DNA of 64,000 nt from Candidatus Saccharimonadota bacterium. GTDB lineage: Bacteria > Patescibacteriota > Saccharimonadia > Saccharimonadales > Saccharimonadaceae. Of this stretch, positions 1-9,835 are shown piece by piece. Location of the stretch: assembly GCA_905371595.1 (NCBI GenBank), contig CAJPLU010000002.1, forward strand, positions 10,920 to 74,919. Reading direction: 5' to 3'. The notes below the pieces were generated by a model that saw nothing but the letters and a program-made list of their open reading frames with translations, ran no database searches and had not been told where the DNA came from. Made by a program: the position numbers and the translations under genes. How positions within the stretch are numbered: the stretch's first letter is position 1; every line of letters starts with the position of its first letter.

Positions 1-719
<719 letters not shown>

Positions 720-752
720 TCAGGTATAATAGGTAATCGACAGAGGAGGATT

Positions 753-1184
753 ATGAAAATAGTAATTGTTAGCGGCTATTTTAATCCGCTGCACGGCGGA
801 CATCTGGATATGATTGAGGCGGCAGCGGCTATGGGCGACAAGCTGATTGTAATTGTTAATAATGATAAGCAGCAGCTACTCAAAAAAGGCAAGATTATCC
901 TGGATGAAAGTAATCGGTTACGGTTAATGCGGGCGCTAAAGGGTGTCGATCAGGTTATTCTATCAATCGACGAAGATCCAACACAAATTAAGTCGTTGGA
1001 AATGGTTGCCGGCCAGTATCCGGGTGATGAACTGATCTTTGCTAACGGCGGCGATCGTGATACCGAAAAAGCTATTCCCGAAGCAGATGTTTGTAAAAAG
1101 TACAACATACAGATGCGGTTTGATGCTGGTAAAGGTAAGCCAGATTCGTCGACGCGAATCAACCAAGCGACAGGCAAAGAATAG
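753..1184 (+). CDS. cytidylyltransferase-like nucleotidyltransferase
   Basis: A 143-aa single-domain nucleotidyltransferase of the HxGH superfamily (TagD/RfaE-C/CoaD-like). The N-terminal motif GYFNPLHGGHLDMI (residues 8-21) carries the nucleotide-binding HGGH, and SSTRIN near the C-terminus resembles the second signature of the family. Such enzymes join CTP or ATP to a small phosphorylated alcohol or sugar to give an activated precursor. The start is supported by AGAGGAGGA about 6 nt upstream. It is divergent from rmlB and convergent with galE, so a role in activating an envelope sugar or polyol is plausible. The substrate cannot be read from the sequence. Confidence 0.85.
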   Translation: MKIVIVSGYFNPLHGGHLDMIEAAAAMGDKLIVIVNNDKQQLLKKGKIILDESNRLRLMRALKGVDQVILSIDEDPTQIKSLEMVAGQYPGDELIFANGGDRDTEKAIPEADVCKKYNIQMRFDAGKGKPDSSTRINQATGKE

Positions 1185-1247
1185 ACAAACGCGAATTAGA
1201 AGAAACAAGTTGTTATTGGCTTGTCGTTAAATAAAGCGCCACAGCCA

Positions 1248-2264
1248 CTATTCAGAAAAACCGTTTGGATTTTGCGATTGCCAGCGCCAGCTATCAGCGC
1301 AAGCCTGTTCAATACTTAATTCGGCTCGCCAGCCTAGCTCGCGCTCGGCTTTGCTGCAGTCAGCGTAGCAAGCGGCGATATCGCCGGCTCGCCGCGGTTT
1401 GATTTCATACGGCAAGTCGCGCCCGCAAGCTTTGCTAAATGCTTTGATGATTTCTAGTACTGACGTGCCGTTTCCGGTGCCGAGGTTATAAATACTAGCT
1501 CCAGCTTTCATGTGCTGTAGAGCGGCGACGTGGCCGCGCGCCAAGTCTACGACGTGAATATAATCGCGCACACCTGTGCCGTCTGGCGTGTCGTAATCGT
1601 CTCCGAAAACACCGACGCTTTGCAGTTTACCGACGGCAACTTGAGCGACGTAAGGCAATAAATTGTTTGGAATACCGTTTGGATCTTCGCCAATTTGGCC
1701 TGATTCGTGAGCGCCGACCGGGTTGAAATAACGCAAGATTGTTGCTTCAAAAGCTGGATCGGCCGCGCAGTAGTCCTGTATGATTTGCTCGATCATGTAT
1801 TTAGTCTTGCCATAAGGATTGGTTAAACCTACGCCGACTGTCGAAGTTTCGCGCAGCGGCAGCTCGCTAGGGCTGCCGTAAACAGTTGCCGAACTTGAAA
1901 AGACTAATTGCTTAACGCTATGTTTACGCATCGCTTCAAGCAACGCCAGGGTCGAGACAAGGTTATTGTCATAGTATTCTAGCGGTTTGGCGACTGATTC
2001 ACCGACAGCCTTTAGTCCAGCAAAATGAATCACTGAATCTATATCGTATGTTGTAAAAATATCATCAAGTGCTGATTGGTCGCGGACGTCCGCTTCAATA
2101 AAAGGGATTTCGTGCCCAGTGATTTGCTCGACGCGCCGCAAACTCTCGCGGCTAGAATTGGCTAAGTTATCGATTACCACTACTTCAAAATTGTTATTGA
2201 TAAGCTCGATCAGCGTGTGGCTGCCAATATAACCCGCGCCGCCAGTGACTAAAATTGTTTTCAT
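1248..2264 (-). CDS. galE: UDP-glucose 4-epimerase
   Basis: Interconverts UDP-glucose and UDP-galactose in the cytoplasm and supplies galactose for surface glycans. The 338-aa length is typical. TGGAGYIGSH at residues 7-16 binds NAD, FSSSATVYG carries the active-site Ser, and NPYGKTKYM carries the YxxxK catalytic pair. The domains RYFNPVGAHESG and VRDYIHVVDLA are conserved in GalE. A TACAAT hexamer lies 7 nt before the ATG on the minus strand, which suggests a leaderless transcript. The gene is followed by no clear terminator and meets the 753-1184 gene tail to tail. Confidence 0.95.
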   Translation of the reverse strand: MKTILVTGGAGYIGSHTLIELINNNFEVVVIDNLANSSRESLRRVEQITGHEIPFIEADVRDQSALDDIFTTYDIDSVIHFAGLKAVGESVAKPLEYYDNNLVSTLALLEAMRKHSVKQLVFSSSATVYGSPSELPLRETSTVGVGLTNPYGKTKYMIEQIIQDYCAADPAFEATILRYFNPVGAHESGQIGEDPNGIPNNLLPYVAQVAVGKLQSVGVFGDDYDTPDGTGVRDYIHVVDLARGHVAALQHMKAGASIYNLGTGNGTSVLEIIKAFSKACGRDLPYEIKPRRAGDIAACYADCSKAERELGWRAELSIEQACADSWRWQSQNPNGFSE

Positions 2265-2299
2265 ACTATATATTGTATAACATTAAGCAAACAAAACCC

Positions 2300-3592
2300 T
2301 TAAAGAGATAAATCGCTTACTGAGTCGGCAACAGTAGTCCATAACGACCCAAGTTGACCTTCTTTAACAGCCGCCATACCGTTGCTGATAACTCCAATTC
2401 GCGACTTGCTCATGTCGAAAGATGTGACTGCTGTAGCAACGTTTACCCATGCTGTGTGCAGTGATCCTTCTTTGACGTATAATACATCACCGTAAGATAA
2501 AGCACCGACTCTGTCTCCGTCAAGAATGGCTGTTTTTGTGTTATTTATCAGAAGAGTCCAGAGATTATTGATAGAGCCCTCTTTTGCGAAGAGGTTATTA
2601 GAGGTATCTATTACAGCTATTCGATTATCTGTGACTGAAATACTATTTGCATTATTATACACGAGAGTCCAAAGAGCGCTTAGGGAGCCCTCCTTAACAA
2701 AAGCGTTGACACCGCCTTTAATTATGCCAATACGAGAACTGCTAAGTGAAAATTGAGTTACATTATCGGCAACGCGGACCCAATTTTCATTGAGAGACCC
2801 TTCTTTGATAGCAAGCCAGCCGCCAGACAAAACGCCGATGCGATTACCTGAAATATCAAACTTATCAACATTGTCAGCTATTTTGGTCCAAGTAGCGTTT
2901 GTAGGTCCTTCTTTTGCGTAAAGCTCTTTATTATGATTAAGTACTACTATCCTATTGCCTGATAGTCTAATTGATTTCACACCTCTAGCTTGTATCGTCC
3001 AAATCTCGTTTAAGGGGCCCTCTTTGACTGAAGCTATTGAGTTTTGAACAATTCCTATTCTAGGTAGCAAGGTAACGTCTCGTATATGTATAAAGTTGTG
3101 CGGCCACTCTCTATCACCTGAGCGGTAGTATCGTTTTTGCAAGGTGATAGCGGGTAAATAACTGTCCTCTGAGGTTTCGATATATTCGGGAGTAACCTTT
3201 TCTACATATGCTACATGACCAGGTGTTATCCATTGCGCTATTGATCCAACCTCTGGAGTTCCGTTAACGGCGAATCCTTTCGAACGAGCTTTTGTGGCCC
3301 AGTTGTAGGCGTGCCCGAGATTCCCTGGGTTAGCTGCACCGTTTTGTGCTAAACGGTATGCAGCATAATTAGTGCAGTTATGTCCAGTCTCGCGAGTAGA
3401 ATAGCCCCACGTAGATTGTCCGCGGTAACCGCTATGACTAGTGCAGTTATATCCAGGACTGCGACATAAGATTGTTGCAGCATGGGCGATGTTGGTATTT
3501 ATCATTGATAACAAGATAGTTATGCAGATAAAAACTATGATCTTGTGATGCAGACTATTTGCTAACATATCTCTCAGCAGTCTTAGTGACAT
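2300..3592 (-). CDS. secreted CHAP-domain protein with C-terminal tandem repeats
   Basis: A 430-aa exported protein. A hydrophobic segment (about residues 18-38, ending AHA) is a signal peptide. A CHAP amidase domain follows (about 45-175), with catalytic Cys in HNCTNYAAYRLA and His in GHVAYVEKV. CHAP enzymes cleave peptidoglycan peptide bonds. From about residue 180 to the end there are roughly seven repeats of 35-40 residues with the theme RIGVL..G....VKEGSL...W..VA, probably a beta-propeller-like binding region. The start ATG overlaps the end of the upstream glycosyltransferase; an alternative start is at 3568. It could act in cell-wall remodelling or contact with a host bacterium; this is inference. 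Confidence 0.85.
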   Translation of the reverse strand: MSLRLLRDMLANSLHHKIIVFICITILLSMINTNIAHAATILCRSPGYNCTSHSGYRGQSTWGYSTRETGHNCTNYAAYRLAQNGAANPGNLGHAYNWATKARSKGFAVNGTPEVGSIAQWITPGHVAYVEKVTPEYIETSEDSYLPAITLQKRYYRSGDREWPHNFIHIRDVTLLPRIGIVQNSIASVKEGPLNEIWTIQARGVKSIRLSGNRIVVLNHNKELYAKEGPTNATWTKIADNVDKFDISGNRIGVLSGGWLAIKEGSLNENWVRVADNVTQFSLSSSRIGIIKGGVNAFVKEGSLSALWTLVYNNANSISVTDNRIAVIDTSNNLFAKEGSINNLWTLLINNTKTAILDGDRVGALSYGDVLYVKEGSLHTAWVNVATAVTSFDMSKSRIGVISNGMAAVKEGQLGSLWTTVADSVSDLSL

Positions 3593-4701
3593 TTATCATA
3601 TACAACCTTTTTAATCTTAGTCAAGAAAAGGCCTTTGTCGAAGCGTTTAGCGGTGCGGGCGAGTTTGCTCGGATAAAAGCGGGTTTGTTCGGCGATTTCG
3701 ACGGCTTTTATAACATCGTCAACAGTTTGATGATGAAACAGCGTGCCAATGTCGGGCGAAGTGACTATATCAGTGGTGCCGCCGCGTGCCAGGCCGATAA
3801 CGGGTGCGCCGGCTGCCAATGCTTCGACGCTGACAATACCGAAATCCTCCTCGGCAGGATAAATAAAGCCGCGCGCAGTGGTGATAGCTTTTTCGTATTC
3901 AGCGTCGCTGGCATCGCCGAAGCGATCAGTGCGGAATTCAACAGTTGGGCCGGCAAGCTTGACTAGCTGGTCGTGAGCTGGCCCGTTGCCAAAAACGATC
4001 AGTTTTTTGTTGAGTTTGGTAGCGGCTTTGACGGCTAGATCGTAGCGCTTATACGGCAACTGGCGGCCGATAGTTACGTAGTGGTCGTCCCGTTTTCGAG
4101 CAGGCGTAAAGCGGCTAGTTTCGACTGGCGGATGAATTACGGTACTGCTGCGGCTGTAGTATTTTTTGATGCGTTTTTGCGTTTCGGTAGAGTTGGCGAT
4201 GAAAACGTCGACCTGTTTAGCGGCCTCCAGATCAAGCTGGCGCTGATGCGGTACTAGCAGCGGCATCAGCAGGCGAATAAACGGATTAAGTTTGCCGTAG
4301 CCAGGATCGCGGCGGTATTCGTCGTAGTGGCTCCAGTAGTAGCGCGGCGGCGTATGGCAATAATTGATAATAACTTGGCCGGGGCGTGCTTTAGTGACTT
4401 GGTGGCCGTGCAGATATGAACTAGTCAAAATAATATCAAATTCACTAAGATCTAGCTGGCGCATTGCTTTAACCGCTAGCGTCGGAAAAAGTTTGTAATA
4501 ATTACGCAGCCGCGGCGGTATTTTTTGCAGTTTCGAGGTGCGAATATCAAGTTTAGCAAAAGCCGGAACCTTGTCGGGATTATATATTGCCGTATAAATT
4601 GGCGCGTCAGGAAAAGCTTCGTGCATGGCTAGCACGACATTTTCGGCACCGCCCATCGTTGTCAAGAAGTCGCAAACAATCGCAATGCGCGGACGCTTCA
4701 T
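3583..4701 (-). CDS. glycosyltransferase family 4 (WbaZ-like)
   Basis: A 372-aa GT-B glycosyltransferase. It begins MKRPRIAIVCDFLTTMGGAE, where the GGAE loop is typical of GT4 enzymes. The C-terminal half has GRQLPYKRYDLAV, FPAEEDFGIV-like residues (AEEDFGIVSVEALAAGAPVI) and ARGGTTDIV, the nucleotide-sugar site. I chose ATG 4701 over the longer open frame because it overlaps the stop of the upstream sugar transferase (TAATG), a usual coupling. It probably adds a hexose (mannose-like) to a lipid-linked oligosaccharide at the inner membrane face. The sugar is not determinable. Confidence 0.9.
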   Translation of the reverse strand: MKRPRIAIVCDFLTTMGGAENVVLAMHEAFPDAPIYTAIYNPDKVPAFAKLDIRTSKLQKIPPRLRNYYKLFPTLAVKAMRQLDLSEFDIILTSSYLHGHQVTKARPGQVIINYCHTPPRYYWSHYDEYRRDPGYGKLNPFIRLLMPLLVPHQRQLDLEAAKQVDVFIANSTETQKRIKKYYSRSSTVIHPPVETSRFTPARKRDDHYVTIGRQLPYKRYDLAVKAATKLNKKLIVFGNGPAHDQLVKLAGPTVEFRTDRFGDASDAEYEKAITTARGFIYPAEEDFGIVSVEALAAGAPVIGLARGGTTDIVTSPDIGTLFHHQTVDDVIKAVEIAEQTRFYPSKLARTAKRFDKGLFLTKIKKVVYDKCH

Positions 4702-6137
4702 TATCTTGCTCCCGTTTTGTGTAATACGACACCGATTGTTTTGAAAAGTATCCGCAAGTCTAGCCAAAAACTCCAGTTTTGCGCGTAATAAAGCTCAAGC
4801 TCAATTCGTTCGTCGAAGCTCAAGTTGCTGCGGCCCGAGACTTGCCACAATCCAGTCACCCCAGACTTAACGCTATGCAATAACGCCGTACGATTTTTGC
4901 TGAATTTAACTTCTTGCGGCAGAATCGGCCGCGGCCCGACTAAACTCAAGTCGCCGACCAGCACGTTGATAAATTGCGGGAATTCATCAAGCGAAGTATT
5001 ACGCAAGAACTTGCCAAACCAAGTAATTCGCGGATCATCGGCTACTTTGTGATCGCGCCGATATTCGGCGGCCAAATCAGGCCGATTCATTTCTTCAAAC
5101 TCGATACTGGCGTCCTTTTTGCCGTACTGAGCACCCATGGTGCGGAACTTATAGAGACGAATCGGTTTCGAAAAACGGCTCAAACGCTTAGAACGGTAAA
5201 AAATTGGCCCGGGATTACAAATTTTTTGCAGCAGCGCAATTATTATTATAATTGATCCCCAGAGCGGCAAAGTAATAATAACAGCTATAAGATCGAACAA
5301 CCGCTTAGCGATTGCTCCCCAGCCGATGAGTGGTGTTTGGCTGACGGTAATCATCGGATAGCCGAGAAAGACATCGACGGTATTTTTGCCGGTGTAAAAT
5401 TCTGGCTCGCCAGGAATGAAATTATATTGAATGTGAGCAATTTGCGCAGCACTTAAAATCTGGTGGTTGCGATCCTCGCTGGCATAAAGGTCGGTTTGAA
5501 TAATAGTGCTAATGTTAAGCTTTTTGATATCTTTGAGTGCTGTCTCGACGCGGCCGTAATGAACGATACCGAGATGCGGCGGTAACAATTTTGCCGGTCC
5601 GGCGAAGGCTACAATTTGATAACCAGATTTGTGGGTGGAGCCGAGGGACATCGCAATATCGGTCGTCGCATCAGAATTGCCGATTACCAACACTCGACTG
5701 ACGCCGTGTCCGTAGCGGTATAACTCGTTGCGAATAGTGCGGATTATTTCGCGTACCAAAATAATGGCAATCGTTGAGCCGATTAAAACGTAAAGGGCGA
5801 CTAGCCTGGCCGGAAAAATATGCATACTAGTGAAGTATTCCCAGCCAATCACCAGCAGTATACCAATGAAAGTGCCGAGTGTTATACGGCTCCATTCGAC
5901 GAGGCGGCGGTTATAAACGCTCGGACTGTACAATCCGAGCGAAGCGAAAATCAGTATCCATACCGGGGTAATCACAGCAAAGCCGATGATATATTCGTAG
6001 GCGTAAACAATGTGCAAGAGTACGCGCTGGTCGACTTGAGTGCGAATGTAATAGGCTGCGGCAAAAACAATTGCCAGCACAATCGCGTCGGCCGCCATCA
6101 GGATTAGGCTGTAAGACTTGGTGTTATGAGATGGCAT
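4701..6137 (-). CDS. polyprenyl-phosphate sugar-phosphate transferase (WbaP/WcaJ family)
   Basis: Begins lipid-linked polysaccharide synthesis by moving a sugar phosphate from UDP-sugar to undecaprenyl phosphate. At 478 aa it has the standard layout: four to five N-terminal membrane helices (residues 10-130), a Rossmann-like middle domain (about 145-260), a further helix near 285-310, and the C-terminal bacterial sugar transferase domain. That domain shows KFRTMG, LRNTSLDEFPQ, VGPRPILPQEV and SGRSNLSFDERIELE. The next gene (GT4) overlaps its stop. A TATAAT on the minus strand (6151-6146) lies 8 nt before the ATG. The gene is divergent from the ligase/polymerase-like gene at 6176. Confidence 0.93.
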   Translation of the reverse strand: MPSHNTKSYSLILMAADAIVLAIVFAAAYYIRTQVDQRVLLHIVYAYEYIIGFAVITPVWILIFASLGLYSPSVYNRRLVEWSRITLGTFIGILLVIGWEYFTSMHIFPARLVALYVLIGSTIAIILVREIIRTIRNELYRYGHGVSRVLVIGNSDATTDIAMSLGSTHKSGYQIVAFAGPAKLLPPHLGIVHYGRVETALKDIKKLNISTIIQTDLYASEDRNHQILSAAQIAHIQYNFIPGEPEFYTGKNTVDVFLGYPMITVSQTPLIGWGAIAKRLFDLIAVIITLPLWGSIIIIIALLQKICNPGPIFYRSKRLSRFSKPIRLYKFRTMGAQYGKKDASIEFEEMNRPDLAAEYRRDHKVADDPRITWFGKFLRNTSLDEFPQFINVLVGDLSLVGPRPILPQEVKFSKNRTALLHSVKSGVTGLWQVSGRSNLSFDERIELELYYAQNWSFWLDLRILFKTIGVVLHKTGAR

Positions 6138-6175
6138 TTGTCTTCATTATAACAACTTTCGTTATAATAGATAGC
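6138..6175. promoter_or_regulatory. divergent promoter between two envelope genes
   Basis: Only 38 bp separate the two start codons. TATAAT at 6163-6168 serves the plus strand (7 nt before ATG 6176), with TTGTCT at 6138-6143 as a possible -35 (19-bp spacer). ATTATA at 6146-6151 reads TATAAT on the minus strand, 8 nt before ATG 6137. Both transcripts would start at or within a few bases of the start codon. Confidence 0.6.
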
Positions 6176-7510
6176 ATGAGCAATCTCAATACCGATAATT
6201 TGGAGCGTCGGTTAGCTTCGGTAACGCTGGTGCTGTTGGCTGCGATCATGCTAGGTTTGGCAATTCATACGCCGTTGACGGTTTTGGCGAGTACGCATTG
6301 GCCGCTGGTTGCGCTGTACGCCAAAGCATGGAAAGAAGTACTGTTAATGGTAGCTTTTGTCCTGGTGATTATCCTGGGCTGGCGGCGTCGTGCTTGGCGA
6401 TTTTGGCTGCGCGATAAGTTGCTATGGTTGATTGCTGGTTTTGCGCTGTGGCACTTGGTTTTAGTAGGAATATCGTTAGCTGCGGGTAATTCAGCGGCAA
6501 CTGTAATTGCTGGCCTGGTAATTGATTTGCGCTGGGGTCTAATGGCGGCGACGATGTATGGTTTTATTTATCTCTATCCGCGCTATCGGCAAATTTTGTT
6601 GAAATGTATGCTGGCGGCAGCGGCGATAGTTATTGGTTTTGCTTGTTTGCAATTGGCTTTGCCACAGGATTTCTTGACAGTATTCGGTTATAGTCAGGCG
6701 ACGGTTGCACCGTATTTGACGGTTGATTCAAATGAGGCTTATGTGCGCTTTGGCAGCACGCTGCGCGGACCGAATCCGTTAGGAGCGTACGCGCTTGGCG
6801 GATTGGTGTTGGCGTCAGTATTTTTGGTGGCAAAATGGCGGAATAGTGCTAAGTTGCGCGTCTACGGCATTTTGGCGGCCGTTAGCTCTAGTATAGCCCT
6901 TTACATTAGTTATTCGCGGGCGGCGATTCTGGGGGCTCTAGCAGTGTTAGGCGGGCTTTTTGCTCATCAATATGGCCGGAAATTATCTAAAAAAGCTTGG
7001 ATATCGATTGCTGGGGGAGTTTTAATTGCAGCTGCGGGCGGAGTTTATTTGCTGCGCGATACCAGCTTTATGCATAATGTGATTTTGCATAATAATCCTA
7101 CTACGGGTGCTGCTAGAACCTCAAATGATGACCACCTTTCGTCGCTGCGCGATGGCGTCATCAAGGCAGCGCAGCAGCCATTCGGTGCTGGTATTGGCAG
7201 TACCGGGTCGGCATCGTTAATAGGTGATTCAGGGGTGATTATCGAGAACCAATATTTATTTATCGTGCACGAAGCTGGTTGGCTGGGTTTGGCGATTTAC
7301 TTGATGATTGTGATTATCGTTTTGCGGCGGCTATGGCGGCGGCGGAACGATTGGTTAGCGCTTGGTATGTTTTTGTCTGGAATTGGCCTGAGTATCGCTA
7401 GTTTGTTCTTGCCAGTGTTTGCTGATGATGTAATAGCACTAGTTTGGTGGGGCTTGTCGGCACTGATAGTGGCACGACCGTTTGACCGGGAGCTGGTTGA
7501 TTCGTTATAG
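6176..7510 (+). CDS. O-antigen ligase/polymerase-like membrane protein (Wzy_C)
   Basis: A 444-aa polytopic membrane protein with about 10-12 hydrophobic segments. The Wzy_C region includes YISYSRAAILGALAVLGG, followed by a periplasm-type loop with TSFMHNVILHNNPTTGAARTSN and a C-terminal pair of helices. Such proteins polymerise or ligate lipid-linked oligosaccharide at the outer membrane face of the cell. ATG 6176 is preferred over the open frame from 6071 because the -10 box TATAAT lies at 6163-6168, downstream of that earlier start. Together with the initiating transferase and GT4 it forms a polysaccharide set. Ligase and polymerase cannot be told apart here. Confidence 0.85.
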   Translation: MSNLNTDNLERRLASVTLVLLAAIMLGLAIHTPLTVLASTHWPLVALYAKAWKEVLLMVAFVLVIILGWRRRAWRFWLRDKLLWLIAGFALWHLVLVGISLAAGNSAATVIAGLVIDLRWGLMAATMYGFIYLYPRYRQILLKCMLAAAAIVIGFACLQLALPQDFLTVFGYSQATVAPYLTVDSNEAYVRFGSTLRGPNPLGAYALGGLVLASVFLVAKWRNSAKLRVYGILAAVSSSIALYISYSRAAILGALAVLGGLFAHQYGRKLSKKAWISIAGGVLIAAAGGVYLLRDTSFMHNVILHNNPTTGAARTSNDDHLSSLRDGVIKAAQQPFGAGIGSTGSASLIGDSGVIIENQYLFIVHEAGWLGLAIYLMIVIIVLRRLWRRRNDWLALGMFLSGIGLSIASLFLPVFADDVIALVWWGLSALIVARPFDRELVDSL

Positions 7511-7517
7511 TGAAGGT

Positions 7518-7940
7518 ATGGCAGCGCAAGCTCAATCGGCGGCAATTAATCCGACCAAGAAGCAGTACGAGCTTTTACTATTTATTGATAACTTTATAAA
7601 AGATAACGGCTACGGGCCGAGCTATCGCGAGATAATGCGGGCACTTAATTACAAAAGCGTTTCGACAGTGGCGGTACATATTGATAATTTGATATCCCGC
7701 GGCCACTTGCGTAAGCGTGACAATTCAGCGCGTTCGCTAGAGGTGATCGACGTGGCTGCGGTGTCAACCATGCCAGAAGTTTTGGATTCGACAGACGCGA
7801 TAACTGAACGCTGTATCCGCGCTAAAATAGCCGATCTGCAGAAGCAGGATGATAATAAGGCACGCCAGGATATTCAAACGCTGCAATCGGCATTACAAAT
7901 TCTTGGTTATGAGGAGTTGTATGAGGCGGACAGCGCGTAA
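7518..7940 (+). CDS. LexA-type winged-helix DNA-binding protein lacking the peptidase domain
   Basis: A 140-aa protein. Residues 10-75 (LLLFIDNFIKDNGYGPSYRE, ALNYKSVSTVAVHIDNLISR, SLEV) match the LexA N-terminal winged helix. LexA normally continues with an S24 self-cleaving domain (Ser-Lys dyad) to about 200-240 aa. Here that is replaced by a short helical tail of about 60 residues, so RecA-stimulated autocleavage is not possible. The start is ATG 7518: TATAGT at 7506-7511 ends 6 nt before it. The stop overlaps the next gene's start at 7921. It may be a simple repressor of itself and the following gene; its operator is not identified. Confidence 0.8.
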   Translation: MAAQAQSAAINPTKKQYELLLFIDNFIKDNGYGPSYREIMRALNYKSVSTVAVHIDNLISRGHLRKRDNSARSLEVIDVAAVSTMPEVLDSTDAITERCIRAKIADLQKQDDNKARQDIQTLQSALQILGYEELYEADSA

Positions 7941-9774
7941 ACCATCGTACCGCCGGCGTTATACTGGTACTAAAGCGGCGGTCCATACTGCTAAATCTAC
8001 TAAATCTAGCGCTTGGCGATTGAAATCGCGGCGTCTAGTTTATGGCGCATATCGGCAGGTCAATTACCAAGCTGCTTCATTGAAGATAAAATTACAACGT
8101 TTGTTACGCCATAAACATTTCCGTAGATATGCAGTTGGTGCGGCAGCAAGTTTGACTTTTCTTCTAGTAATTGTACAGTTGGCTTATCCAAGCGACAAGA
8201 CCTTGCCGTTTGCGCACGTTGATGGGTTAGCAATTGGTGGTATGACTAAAGATGCAGCGGCTAAAAAAGCTAATCAAGCGTATAGCGACCATGCTCTTAA
8301 CATCACGATGAATAATTCAGATAAGCCAGCGGTTAGTATAAAGCTGCGTGATATCGCTGTCTCGGTTGATAATTCGCAGCGGATCAAGCAGTACGATTAT
8401 CCTTGGTATGTGCGATTAGTGCCAACTTCATTGTTTTGGTATGGTTTGAATTATGATTCGCCGCCAGCCCCTAAATTTGCCAGCCAAACGGATGTAGCTG
8501 TTAACGAAAAAATAGTTGCTCGCTGCCAAGTTAGTCCGACCAATGCTACGCTTAAAGCCAAAGGGGCGCAGCTTGAGCTGCAGAGGTCTAGGCTTGGCGG
8601 TAAATGCGATGAGGCTAAAATCAAGCAATCTGTTCGCGATATCAAACCAAAATTACATCAGCCGACAACTATTAATGTCAATAAAATAGATATCAAACCA
8701 GCGGTGAGCGATGAAAAAGCTAGGCAATTGGCGCAAAAGCTGACCAAGCATCTAGCAGGGGGTATTCAAATTAAAGCTAGAGATAAAACTATAGCGGTCG
8801 ATGCGCAGACAGTTTACGCTTGGCTTGATTTTACCGCTAAAGATAAAGAATTGGTGGCTACGCTGAATGCTGAACGTACTGGCAAATGGCTGAATGATAC
8901 GGTAGCGAAAATTGTTACTGTGGCGCCTGGGGTGTCGAAAATTACCACGCATGACTTCACTATCGTTAGCAAGCAGACAGGTAGTTCAGGGCAAGCACTC
9001 GATGTGGCGGTAATGCTGCAGAAATTACAAAGTACAATCGACGGCGGCAGCTTGCAGCTTGATGCCGTTACCAAGGCTGTGCCGCCGCGCGAGGAATATA
9101 CGCGGACGTATAGCTCGAGCGATGCTGGCTTGTCGGCTTTGATGGAGAATTTCGCCAAAGATCATCCGGGGACTTACGGCGTGTCGATGATAGAACTTGA
9201 CGGCAAAAAGCGCCGCGCCGAATACAATGGCGATAAGCAATTTGTAACAGCTAGCACCTACAAATTGCTAGTGGCTTATAGCTTGCTGAAGCGTATTGAT
9301 AGCGGTGCGCGCAGTTGGGATAGCGATCAAGCATGCTTTGATAAAATGATTAGTTTGAGTGACAATGCTTGCGCGGAAAGTTTCTTGAACGCAATTGGAG
9401 TTAGTACTTTGACTAGCGAAGCTAACGCCATTGGCCTTAAGAACTCGACATTTATGAAAGGCGGCGGACCGTATACGACAGCAAATGATCAAGCCCTGCT
9501 GCTAGGTATGATCGCAACCGGCCAAAACTTTTCGAGCGCCAATCAGCAGCGCTTGCTAGAAGCTATGAAGAAAAACGTGTTTCGTAAAGGTATTCCAGCA
9601 GGTGTATCGGGGACGGTTGCCGATAAGGTTGGCTTTATGAATGGATTATTGCATGACTCGGCGATTGTTTATGGTTCGCACGGTACGTACGTACTGTCAA
9701 TTATGACCGATGGCGCCAGTTGGGAAGCAATCGCCGATTTAGCAAAACAGCTTGATGCGCTGCGGGCGCAGTAG
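7921..9774 (+). CDS. membrane-anchored serine hydrolase of class A beta-lactamase fold
   Basis: A 617-aa protein with a basic cytoplasmic N-terminus, one membrane helix (about residues 63-80), and a long extracellular region with peptidoglycan-binding-4/VanW-type repeats (about 90-400). A C-terminal domain of class A beta-lactamase fold follows. The catalytic motifs are visible: STYK (SxxK), SDNACAE (SDN) and DKVGFMNG (KxG). It may be a peptidoglycan peptidase or a beta-lactamase relative; the fused architecture favours a wall enzyme. ATG 7921 overlaps the upstream gene and follows GAGGAG at 7911-7916. The longer open frame from 7849 lies wholly inside the neighbour. Confidence 0.85.
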   Translation: MRRTARKPSYRRRYTGTKAAVHTAKSTKSSAWRLKSRRLVYGAYRQVNYQAASLKIKLQRLLRHKHFRRYAVGAAASLTFLLVIVQLAYPSDKTLPFAHVDGLAIGGMTKDAAAKKANQAYSDHALNITMNNSDKPAVSIKLRDIAVSVDNSQRIKQYDYPWYVRLVPTSLFWYGLNYDSPPAPKFASQTDVAVNEKIVARCQVSPTNATLKAKGAQLELQRSRLGGKCDEAKIKQSVRDIKPKLHQPTTINVNKIDIKPAVSDEKARQLAQKLTKHLAGGIQIKARDKTIAVDAQTVYAWLDFTAKDKELVATLNAERTGKWLNDTVAKIVTVAPGVSKITTHDFTIVSKQTGSSGQALDVAVMLQKLQSTIDGGSLQLDAVTKAVPPREEYTRTYSSSDAGLSALMENFAKDHPGTYGVSMIELDGKKRRAEYNGDKQFVTASTYKLLVAYSLLKRIDSGARSWDSDQACFDKMISLSDNACAESFLNAIGVSTLTSEANAIGLKNSTFMKGGGPYTTANDQALLLGMIATGQNFSSANQQRLLEAMKKNVFRKGIPAGVSGTVADKVGFMNGLLHDSAIVYGSHGTYVLSIMTDGASWEAIADLAKQLDALRAQ

Positions 9775-9789
9775 ACTTTACACCTTTTG

Positions 9790-9795
9790 TATAAT
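9790..9795 (+). promoter_or_regulatory. -10 hexamer of tRNA-Asn promoter
   Basis: TATAAT 41 nt before the mature tRNA 5' end. No good -35 sits at the usual distance. It would give a short 5' leader removed by RNase P. Confidence 0.5.
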
Positions 9796-9835
9796 AAGTT
9801 ACAATATTGGTATCTGCGGCGATAGCAGAATGTAT

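Noticed and set aside
6071..6175. N-terminal extension of the Wzy_C protein
   Set aside because: The extension covers the divergent promoter and the start of the minus-strand sugar transferase gene; ATG 6176 fits both promoter and family.
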